NCBI GenBank assembly: GCA_002373085.1
Contig: DFJP01000040.1
Span: 1-11,243, forward strand
Length of the DNA: 11,243 nucleotides
Direction: 5' to 3'
Source: Caryophanales bacterium UBA3668
Lineage (GTDB): Bacteria > Bacillota_I > Bacilli_A > RFN20 > CAG-826
The translations under genes were made by a program, and so were the position numbers. The notes under the pieces were generated by a model. That model saw nothing but the letters and a program-made list of their open reading frames with translations, searched no databases and was not told the DNA's origin. Numbering within the stretch: the first letter of the stretch is position 1; each line of letters begins with the position of its first letter. Shown here piece by piece: positions 5,390 through 11,243 of this stretch.

Positions 5390-6583
5390 TTATTCGTGTT
5401 GCTTTACTGGTCCACCGAAGAGTTCGAGTTTCCTAAGAAGTTTTTTCATTCCTTCAACATCGAGTCTACCAGTGTTATGTGATGTATAGCTTTCTCCTAA
5501 ATTGAGTTTCTTATTTCCTTTAGAGAAATATTTGTCGTAGTTAAGGTCTCTATTATCTGCTTTAACACAGAAGAAGTTACCAAGATCAACCGCTTTTAAC
5601 ATTTCTTCTTGAGTGACTAAGGTTTCATATAACTTTTCACCGTGTCTAGTTCCGATATATGTGATGCCAGTCTTACTGCCAGTTAATTCGATAACTGCTT
5701 TAGCAAGAGTGTCGATTGTCGCCGCTGGTGCCTTTTGAACGAATAAGTCACCTTGTTCACCATGTTCAAAAGCGTATAAGACTAGGTCAACCGCATCATC
5801 TAATGTCATCATGAATCTTGTCATATCTGGATTAGTGATAGTAATTGGTTTTCCTTCTGAAATTTGATTTAAGAATAGAGGGATAACACTTCCACGGCTT
5901 GCCATAACGTTGCCGTATCTAGTTAAGCAAAGAACTGTATCTCCTGGGAGAAGTTGTCTACTTCTAGCGATAACATTCTTTTCCATTAAAGCTTTAGAGA
6001 TACCCATCGCATTAATTGGATAGGCTGCTTTATCTGTAGAAAGGAAGATTGCCTTTTTAACTCCATTACGAACACAGGCAGTAATAACATTATCAGAACC
6101 GATAACATTAGTTCTCACCGCTTCCATTGGATAGAATTCGCAAGATGGAACTTGTTTTAATGCTGCGGCAGAGAAGACATAATCAACTCCTTTAAAAGCG
6201 TCGATAATACTTTCAAGGTTTCTAACATCACCAATATAGAATTTAAGTTTGGAGTTGTTATAAGCCTTTCTCATATCATCTTGCTTCTTTTCATCACGGG
6301 ATAAGATTCTAATTTCTTTAATTTCAGTATTTAAGAATCTATCAACAACCGCGTGACCAAAAGATCCTGTTCCGCCAGTAATGAGAAGAACTTTATCTTT
6401 TAGGATTGAAGTATCTTTAGCGATGTATTCCATTAAACGGTCTTTAATACCCTCTAACTTTAATGCATCTGCTTTAGTTTCGTCTGTTTCATAGCTGACA
6501 TAAGTTCTTAGTGGCATACCAACAACATCTGCAGCCTTTTTTTGGGTTAATTTGCAATTTTTGCGTAATTCTTTAAGTGTCAT
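5390..6583 (-). CDS. capE: CapE-type UDP-GlcNAc 4,6-dehydratase/5-epimerase with N-terminal helix-turn-helix
   Basis: First enzyme of UDP-L-FucNAc synthesis: converts UDP-GlcNAc to the 4-keto-6-deoxy-L-arabino sugar using bound NADP(H). Of 397 residues, about 62-397 are the CapE enzyme: GGTGSFG (70-76), SAAALKQVP (138-146), STDKAAYP with Asp184-Lys185, and PINAMGISK, where Met193xxxLys197 replaces the common SDR YxxxK, a known hallmark of CapE. Residues 1-60 are extra to the family: an XRE-like helix-turn-helix (MTLKELR at 1-7, LTQK at 12-15, PLRTY at 24-28, Glu32) and a helical linker, matching the Ugd N-terminus without gaps (16 identical of the first 32). The ATG at 6583 has GAGGTG 5 nt upstream. 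The upstream ATG at 6604 lies before the predicted transcript start, so it is not used. It heads the capE-capG-capF operon. CapE is hexameric in staphylococci, so several HTHs could be displayed together (inference). Confidence 0.94.
   Translation of the reverse strand: MTLKELRKNCKLTQKKAADVVGMPLRTYVSYETDETKADALKLEGIKDRLMEYIAKDTSILKDKVLLITGGTGSFGHAVVDRFLNTEIKEIRILSRDEKKQDDMRKAYNNSKLKFYIGDVRNLESIIDAFKGVDYVFSAAALKQVPSCEFYPMEAVRTNVIGSDNVITACVRNGVKKAIFLSTDKAAYPINAMGISKALMEKNVIARSRQLLPGDTVLCLTRYGNVMASRGSVIPLFLNQISEGKPITITNPDMTRFMMTLDDAVDLVLYAFEHGEQGDLFVQKAPAATIDTLAKAVIELTGSKTGITYIGTRHGEKLYETLVTQEEMLKAVDLGNFFCVKADNRDLNYDKYFSKGNKKLNLGESYTSHNTGRLDVEGMKKLLRKLELFGGPVKQHE
6553..6564. repeat. Second copy of the operator core inside capE
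   Basis: TGCAATTTTTGC here is identical over 12 bases to 6641-6652 in the palindrome upstream of capE, 88 bp away. It lies within the HTH-coding part of capE, about 25 nt after the start codon. No T-run follows it on the minus strand, so this copy cannot be explained as a terminator. A half-site, TTTGCAC at 6585-6591, sits between the two and overlaps the ribosome-site region. Confidence 0.4.
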
Positions 6584-6597
6584 ATTTGCACCTCTTT

Positions 6598-6633
6598 CAC
6601 ACATATTATATATATTTAAGATGATATATAAAA
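6598..6633 (-). promoter_or_regulatory. Candidate promoter of the capEGF operon
   Basis: TATAAT at 6610-6605 (minus) is a perfect -10. The hexamer 17 bp upstream (TTTTAT) is a poor -35, so the promoter may be weak or need activation. The expected start near 6598 gives a leader of about 15 nt beginning just before the GAGGTG ribosome site. The upstream palindrome is centred about 49 bp before this start, a position open to either activation or repression. Confidence 0.5.
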
Positions 6634-6638
6634 GAAAA

Positions 6639-6655
6639 AATGCAATTTTTGCACT
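6639..6655. promoter_or_regulatory. Operator-like palindrome upstream of capE
   Basis: On the minus strand AGTGCAAAAATTGCATT forms a 7-3-7 inverted repeat with one G-T imperfection. It shares the AGTGC...GCA...T framework with the palindrome before ugd. Flanking A and T runs extend the stem to about 11 bp. It lies between the fnt stop (6691) and the capE promoter. Read as RNA on the minus strand, the stem followed by TTTTTTCTTTT would also make a plausible terminator for fnt, so the operator role is not proven. Confidence 0.45.
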
Positions 6656-6690
6656 TTTTCCAATTGTTCATAATTATTTAAAGATGTAGT

Positions 6691-7362
6691 TTATTTTTGA
6701 ATGTTTTTGATTAGTTTTACAAGTAAAACTCCAAATATTGGACCGAGCGAGTTAAATAAAATACAGAATGCTAAATTGATAAATGTATAACCATTTAAAT
6801 GGTTACCAAATCCAAAATAGAACATATTCGCGATACAGTGTTGGAATCCAGAATAAACAAAGACAAAAACAAAGAAGACTAATAAGAGAATTCCAATTGG
6901 TTTAAGTCTATTAAGTGAGAAAGCTTTAACCGCGAGATAAACGCACACCCCACATAATGTGGATTGAACGATAACCGCTAAAAAGTCATCAAAGCTTGCT
7001 AATGTAGTTCTAGAAGAACAAATTCTATTAACCGTTTCCATCACCGATGTATCTTTAAATATTGCCCATAAAGCAAATCCAAATGCAAATGCACCGATTG
7101 CGTTACCAATTAACATAACAGGCAAGGAGATATAAAAGTCTTTTGTTTGTTTGCCTTCATAGACCATACCAATTTTTCCAGTATATAAATGAAGCATGCA
7201 TGTACAAACAGTAAATAGACCAACCGCAAATAGGAGTGAACCAAGGACTCGACCTAATTCACCTTGCACAAAATGGACCATTAAAACATATAAGAAACCA
7301 CCTAAACCAATAGCTAGGCCTGCTAATATGCCTTTAGTAAATGAAAGTAATTGAGTTTTCAT
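6691..7362 (-). CDS. Short formate/nitrite transporter (FNT) family channel
   Basis: Membrane channel for small monovalent anions such as formate, nitrite or hydrosulfide. The 223 residues are shorter than the common 250-285 of FocA/NirC, with six hydrophobic helices (about 10-30, 37-57, 80-101, 127-147, 155-172, 193-216). Family marks are an IGLGG turn in helix 1, TGK at 61-63 where FocA has TGN, and SGFQHCIANMF with the central pore His175. FNT proteins form pentamers. In a fermenting anaerobe formate export is the likeliest job, but no pyruvate-formate lyase lies nearby and the selectivity residues are variant, so the substrate is open. The ATG is only 9 nt after a TATAAT, so the message would be almost leaderless and there is no ribosome site. 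It stands alone between the serS terminator and the capE region. Confidence 0.88.
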   Translation of the reverse strand: MKTQLLSFTKGILAGLAIGLGGFLYVLMVHFVQGELGRVLGSLLFAVGLFTVCTCMLHLYTGKIGMVYEGKQTKDFYISLPVMLIGNAIGAFAFGFALWAIFKDTSVMETVNRICSSRTTLASFDDFLAVIVQSTLCGVCVYLAVKAFSLNRLKPIGILLLVFFVFVFVYSGFQHCIANMFYFGFGNHLNGYTFINLAFCILFNSLGPIFGVLLVKLIKNIQK

Positions 7363-7364
7363 AT

Positions 7365-7380
7365 CTTCAAAATTATAGCA
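7365..7380 (-). promoter_or_regulatory. Candidate extended -10 promoter of the FNT gene
   Basis: TGCTATAAT (7380-7372, minus) is a perfect extended -10. No good -35 is seen 16-18 bp upstream, where the serS terminator T-run lies. Standard spacing gives a start near 7365, 3 nt before the ATG at 7362. Confidence 0.6.
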
Positions 7381-7394
7381 TGTTTTTTACATAC

Positions 7395-7417
7395 AAAAAG
7401 ACTCGATTAGGAGTCTT
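7395..7417 (-). terminator. Rho-independent terminator of serS
   Basis: On the minus strand AAGACTC and GAGTCTT form a 7-bp stem around a 6-nt loop and run into TTTTT. It starts about 10 nt after the serS stop codon and separates serS from the FNT gene. Confidence 0.82.
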
Positions 7418-7427
7418 AATGTTTTTA

Positions 7428-8711
7428 TTATTTTTTAACTGGAGTAAGAACCTTAATTCCACCCATGAATGGTTGGAGAACTACAGGAACTTTAACACTT
7501 CCGTCTTCTTGTTGATATTGTTCCAATATCGCTGGGAAGATACGGGAAGTTGCTAATCCAGAAGCATTGAGAGTATGGCAGAATTTGGTTTTGCCTGTTT
7601 CAGCATCTCTATATCTGCATTTTCCTCTTCTTGCTTGATAATCTCTAGCGTTAGATGCACTAGAAACTTCTTTATAGATTCCAATAGAAGGAATATAGAC
7701 TTCAATATCATATGTTCTTGCCATGGAGTGAGAAATATCACCAGCAGCAAGTTTAGAAATTTGGAAGTGTAATCCTAATTTTTCTACTAAAGAAGCAGCT
7801 TTGTTCACTAATTCTTCGAAAGCAGCGTCACTATCTTCTTGTTTTGTGTATTGAACCATTTCAACTTTATCAAATTGATAGCCACGGATCATACCACGTT
7901 CTTCAGTTCTATAAGAACCAGCTTCTCTACGATAGCAAGGAGTATAAGCGAAGTATTTTTTTGGTAAATCAGATTCGCTTAAGATTTCATCTCTATGTAA
8001 ATTAACTAACGCTGTTTCAGCGGTTGGGAGAAGGAATCTTTGTGGCTCAAGTCCTTCAAGCCAGAAGACATCTTCTCTGAATTTTGGGAATTGGCCAGCA
8101 ACATATCCACTTTGCTCATTTAATAAGTGTGGAGGAAGGATAAATTCATATCCATCTTTTAAGTGTTCAGAAATGAAGAAGTTGAGTAATGCCCATTCGA
8201 GTCTAGCACCTAAGTTTGTATAGACCCAAGCTCCACGACCAGCAATCTTAGCGCCTCTATCATAATCGACGAGTCCTAAGCTTTCTGCAAGTTCAACGTG
8301 ATCCTTCATTTTGAAGTTGAAGACTGGTTTTTCTCCAACGACTTTAATGACCTTGTTATTTTCTTTACCGCCACCAACTAAATCATCATCTGGAATATTT
8401 GGTAATGCAGCAAGGAAATCGTTCATTTTTGCATCAATTTCTGCTAATTTCTCTTCAAATTCCTTGTTTTTAGCAGCAATCTCTTTAACGTGAGCAAAAA
8501 TCTTGCTAACGTCTTCACCAGCTTTTTTAGCGGCTGGAACGGAGGCAGATAATTTGTTCATTTCTGCCTTGCCGTTTTCAACTATTTGCATGAGTTCGCG
8601 TTTTTCTTTATCCCAAGAAAGGAATTCAGTAAAATCCGCGTCCCATAATTTCTTTTTAAGAGCCTCTTTTACATATTCAGGCTTTTCTCTAATTAAATTA
8701 ATATCGATCAT
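7428..8711 (-). CDS. serS: Seryl-tRNA synthetase
   Basis: Cytoplasmic class II synthetase that charges tRNA-Ser (and tRNA-Sec where present). The 427 residues are the normal bacterial length. Residues 1-110 form the N-terminal tRNA-binding arm with the long charged antiparallel coiled coil (about 30-100). The catalytic core has the TAET motif (230-233), motif 2 around CYRREAGSYRTEERG (259-273) with IRGYQFDKVE (275-284), and motif 3 around TLNASGLATSR (380-390). Some signature residues differ from the common forms: NASGLA for NGSGLA, and SNARDYQARR where many enzymes have SNC.DFQARR. The fold motifs are intact, so I expect activity. It follows gyrA by 58 bp with no convincing terminator between, and has its own candidate promoter. 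No T-box leader fits in that space, unlike many Bacillota serS genes. Its terminator lies about 10 nt downstream. Confidence 0.96.
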   Translation of the reverse strand: MIDINLIREKPEYVKEALKKKLWDADFTEFLSWDKEKRELMQIVENGKAEMNKLSASVPAAKKAGEDVSKIFAHVKEIAAKNKEFEEKLAEIDAKMNDFLAALPNIPDDDLVGGGKENNKVIKVVGEKPVFNFKMKDHVELAESLGLVDYDRGAKIAGRGAWVYTNLGARLEWALLNFFISEHLKDGYEFILPPHLLNEQSGYVAGQFPKFREDVFWLEGLEPQRFLLPTAETALVNLHRDEILSESDLPKKYFAYTPCYRREAGSYRTEERGMIRGYQFDKVEMVQYTKQEDSDAAFEELVNKAASLVEKLGLHFQISKLAAGDISHSMARTYDIEVYIPSIGIYKEVSSASNARDYQARRGKCRYRDAETGKTKFCHTLNASGLATSRIFPAILEQYQQEDGSVKVPVVLQPFMGGIKVLTPVKK

Positions 8712-8722
8712 ATTTTAATTTT

Positions 8723-8757
8723 CCAATCTATTAAACATTATGTTTATTTGATATCAA
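8723..8757 (-). promoter_or_regulatory. Candidate serS promoter covered by two palindromes
   Basis: On the minus strand TTGATA (8757-8752, 5/6) and TTTAAT (8735-8730, 5/6) are 16 bp apart, the best-balanced promoter pair in the window. The expected start near 8723 gives a 12-nt leader opening with GGAAAA, a weak ribosome site. The -35 lies within a perfect 12-bp palindrome, TTTGATATCAAA (8747-8758). The spacer and the edge of the -10 lie within a perfect 7-1-7 palindrome, TAAACATTATGTTTA (8732-8746). The regulator is unknown. Confidence 0.5.
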
Positions 8758-8769
8758 AATTTAGGTTAA

Positions 8770-11243
8770 TTATTCTTCGCCTTCATTACTTGGTAAAGAG
8801 GTGTCAACTGATGCATCCATATTCGCTTCTTCGACTGGATTTTCTTCCTCGTCAACAGGAGCGTTTTCATCAATTTCTTCATGTGGAACAATTGCGATAG
8901 AAACAATTCTTTGACGTCCTTCTAAGTTCATAACTTTGACACCAGATGTATTTCTTCCACAAATCCTAATTTGATTGAGTGGAGTTCTAATAACAATACC
9001 AGCGTTAGTAATGCACATTAAGTCATCTTCTAAGTTAATTGCTCTAACAGCGATTAAATCGCCGACTTTATCAGTAGCTTTTAAGGTAGTAACACCTTTT
9101 GCACCTCTCTTAGTGATACGGTACATCATATTGCCTTCTTCATCTAAGACAGGTGTGAGTTTTCCAAATCCTTTAGAAGTCATCGCTAAGATGTGTTTTC
9201 CTTCTAAGGAGGTGGTAACACCAACAACTTCTTCGCCTTCAGCGAGGTCGATACCTTTAACACCGCTTGCGGTTCTACCCATTGGTCTAACTTCGTTGCA
9301 TGGGAAGTTAACCATTTTGGAGTTATTAGCAGCAATACCAATAATTGTATCTTCTTCGACTTCTTTAACAGCGAATAATGTGTCGCCTTCTCTCATAGAA
9401 ATAGCAATCTTACCGTTTTGACGGATGGATTCATATTCACTAATAAGGGTTTTCTTAACAACACCTAATTTTGTGAAGAACATTAAGTAGTGATCTTCTG
9501 CGTATTCATCGCAAGCGATGATAGCCTTAACGTTTTCACCTTTTTCGATGTTGATTAAGTTGATAATTGGGACACCTTTACTTGCTTTAGAGAACTCTGG
9601 AATCATATAACCTCTAATACGGTAGACTTTTCCAAAGTCTGTAAAGAAGAGTAAATCAGTATGTGTCTTGGTGTAGACCATATTCTCAACAATATCGTTT
9701 TCGTTAGTAGACATACCTCTAACTCCTCTACCGCCTCTATGTTGGGCCTTGAAGGAATCGGAAGTTAATCTCTTAACGTATCCCCCTCTTGTAATTGCAA
9801 CAACGATATTTTCTTGTGGAATAAGATCTTCGTCATCAATACTAGCAGCGTCGTTAGTGATTTCAGTTCTACGCGCATCCGCGTATTTTTCTTTAATCTC
9901 TAATAATTCTTTAACAACGACTTCGATTTCGTTGGCTCTGCTAGAAAGGATGTGATTGTATTCTTTAATATTGGTTTCTAATTGAGCTTTTTCGGCTTCT
10001 AATTTATCGGTTTCAATACCGGTTAATCTTCTTAAAGTCATCGCCAAGATAGCTTGGATTTGAGCTTCGGAGAAACCATATTTTTCCATTAATGCTGCAG
10101 AAGCATCTTCTGGAGTTTTACTTTCCTTAATGATATCAACGATATCATCAATGTTATCGTGACACTTAATTAAACCAGTGACGATATGGAGTCTATCTTC
10201 ATCTTTTCTTAATAAGAACTTTGTTCTTCTTTCAATAACTTCAACTTGGAAATCAAGGTAAGTTTGTAAAAGAGTACGAAGTGACGCGATTTTTGGAGCG
10301 CCATCAATTAAGCAAAGCATAATGATGCCGTAGCTAGTTTGTAAGGAAGTATTCTTATAGAGTTGGTTTAATAAGACTTCTGGAATGATGTCTCTTCTAA
10401 CTTCAATAACAATACGGATACCTTTCTTGTTAGTTTCATCTCTAACTTCGGTAATTCCATCAACAACCTTATCTCTTGCTAAGGCAGCAATAGATTCAAC
10501 TAATGTTGCTTTATTTAATCCGTATGGGATTTCATCAACAATAATTCTCTTTAATCCGTGTTCACCACGTTCTTCAATATGGCATTTTGCTCTAAGAGCA
10601 ATACTACCAGTACCAGTTTCATAAGCATCTTTGATACCACCACGACCTAAGATTAATGCACCGGTTGGGAAGTCTGGTCCTTTAACATATTGCATTAAGT
10701 CGATTGTGGAGATATCTGGGTTATGTGCAATAGCAACAACACCATCAATAACTTCACCTAAGTTGTGTGGTGGAATGTTAGTGGCCATACCAACAGCGAT
10801 ACCGCTAGAACCATTAACTAGTAAGTTAGGGAATCTAGAAGGTAAAACGCTTGGTTCTTGTTCACTACCATCATAATTGTCGACAAAGTCGACAACATCA
10901 CAGTCAATGTCACGAACCATTTCTAGAGCAATTCTAGTCATTCTACTTTCGGTATAACGCATAGCAGCTGGTTCATCACCATCGATACTACCGAAGTTAC
11001 CGTGACCATCAACTAAGCAGTGTCTCATATTCCAATCTTGAGCAAATCTTGCTAAAGAAAGATAGATAGCAGAGTCACCGTGTGGGTGATATTTACCCAT
11101 AACATCACCGACGATACGTGCGGATTTAACGTGTGGTTTATCAGGAGTAATTCCAGATTCATCCATACCATAGATAATTCTTCTATGGACTGGTTTTAAA
11201 CCATCTCTTGCGTCTGGAATAGCACGAGAGACGATAACACTCA
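8770..11243 (-). CDS. gyrA: DNA gyrase subunit A, 5' end cut by the window
   Basis: Breakage-and-reunion subunit of DNA gyrase, which with GyrB introduces negative supercoils. The frame stays open to the right edge: codons from 11241 read SVIVSRAIPDARDGLKPVHR, so only a short N-terminal part (about 30 residues by family comparison) is missing and 823 residues are visible. The catalytic Tyr is in AMRYTESR (codon 10954-10956). The GyrA box QHRGGRG (9724-9744) marks gyrase rather than ParC, and the C-terminal wrapping domain repeats follow (for example FFTDFGKVYRIRGY and FFTKLGVVKK). The protein ends in an acidic tail (DEEENPVEE onward). In the quinolone-determining region KYHPHGDSAIYL the usual Ser is kept, but the usual Asp/Glu four residues on is Leu (codon 11059-11061). 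gyrA next to serS matches gene order near the replication origin in several Bacillota. Confidence 0.97.
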   Translation of the reverse strand, partial: SVIVSRAIPDARDGLKPVHRRIIYGMDESGITPDKPHVKSARIVGDVMGKYHPHGDSAIYLSLARFAQDWNMRHCLVDGHGNFGSIDGDEPAAMRYTESRMTRIALEMVRDIDCDVVDFVDNYDGSEQEPSVLPSRFPNLLVNGSSGIAVGMATNIPPHNLGEVIDGVVAIAHNPDISTIDLMQYVKGPDFPTGALILGRGGIKDAYETGTGSIALRAKCHIEERGEHGLKRIIVDEIPYGLNKATLVESIAALARDKVVDGITEVRDETNKKGIRIVIEVRRDIIPEVLLNQLYKNTSLQTSYGIIMLCLIDGAPKIASLRTLLQTYLDFQVEVIERRTKFLLRKDEDRLHIVTGLIKCHDNIDDIVDIIKESKTPEDASAALMEKYGFSEAQIQAILAMTLRRLTGIETDKLEAEKAQLETNIKEYNHILSSRANEIEVVVKELLEIKEKYADARRTEITNDAASIDDEDLIPQENIVVAITRGGYVKRLTSDSFKAQHRGGRGVRGMSTNENDIVENMVYTKTHTDLLFFTDFGKVYRIRGYMIPEFSKASKGVPIINLINIEKGENVKAIIACDEYAEDHYLMFFTKLGVVKKTLISEYESIRQNGKIAISMREGDTLFAVKEVEEDTIIGIAANNSKMVNFPCNEVRPMGRTASGVKGIDLAEGEEVVGVTTSLEGKHILAMTSKGFGKLTPVLDEEGNMMYRITKRGAKGVTTLKATDKVGDLIAVRAINLEDDLMCITNAGIVIRTPLNQIRICGRNTSGVKVMNLEGRQRIVSIAIVPHEEIDENAPVDEEENPVEEANMDASVDTSLPSNEGEE

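Noticed and set aside
6584..6604. Upstream ATG for capE adding seven residues
   Set aside because: It precedes the predicted transcript start and has no ribosome site, while the ATG at 6583 has GAGGTG at good spacing.
8712..8769. T-box riboswitch upstream of serS
   Set aside because: Only 58 bp between gyrA and serS, far too short for a T-box, and no T-box consensus seen.
8975..9421. Plus-strand open frame of 148 codons antisense to gyrA
   Set aside because: Mirror image of a conserved, certain gene; no ribosome site or recognisable protein sequence.

Overview
The window reads as a piece of chromosome from a low-GC, anaerobic Bacillota, most likely an uncultured-type member of class Bacilli (Erysipelotrichia/RF39-like). 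This rests on AT-rich intergenic DNA, HasB-type and staphylococcal Cap-type enzymes, a 2Fe-superoxide reductase, and the gyrA-serS neighbourhood known from Bacillota chromosomes near oriC. The taxon is an inference. All nine genes end in TAA and Trp is read from TGG, which fits the standard code.

Layout, left to right. A desulfoferrodoxin gene (minus, 75-446) ends at a strong terminator at the left edge. It is divergent from an unrecognised four-helix membrane protein (plus, 600-1727) that ends in a bidirectional-looking terminator. A minus-strand nucleotide-sugar region follows (6583 down to 1739), in transcription order capE, capG, capF, then ugd. Upstream of it come a short formate/nitrite-type (FNT) channel (7362-6691), serS (8711-7428) and the 5'-truncated gyrA (to the right edge). 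There is no gene-free stretch over 300 bases, and I saw no rRNA, tRNA, CRISPR array or insertion sequence.

CapE, CapF and CapG form the complete three-enzyme route from UDP-GlcNAc to UDP-N-acetyl-L-fucosamine. Ugd makes UDP-glucuronate. Together they supply precursors for a surface polysaccharide whose transferases and exporter are not in this window.

The most unusual signal is that two of these enzymes, CapE and Ugd, each carry an extra N-terminal XRE-like helix-turn-helix of about 60 residues. The two domains align without gaps (identical LKELR near the start and PLRTY at residues 24-28). Both genes are preceded by a related 17-bp palindrome (half-site AGTGCMA), and each also has a palindromic element inside its HTH-coding region. 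This suggests self-regulating biosynthetic enzymes, two 'trigger enzymes' possibly reading one operator family. The main caution is that both upstream palindromes could also act as intrinsic terminators.

Secondary observations: all six candidate promoters put the transcription start only 0-15 nt from the start codon, so ugd and fnt may be leaderless. The GyrA quinolone-determining region has Leu where an acidic residue is usual. The serS promoter is covered by two perfect palindromes.
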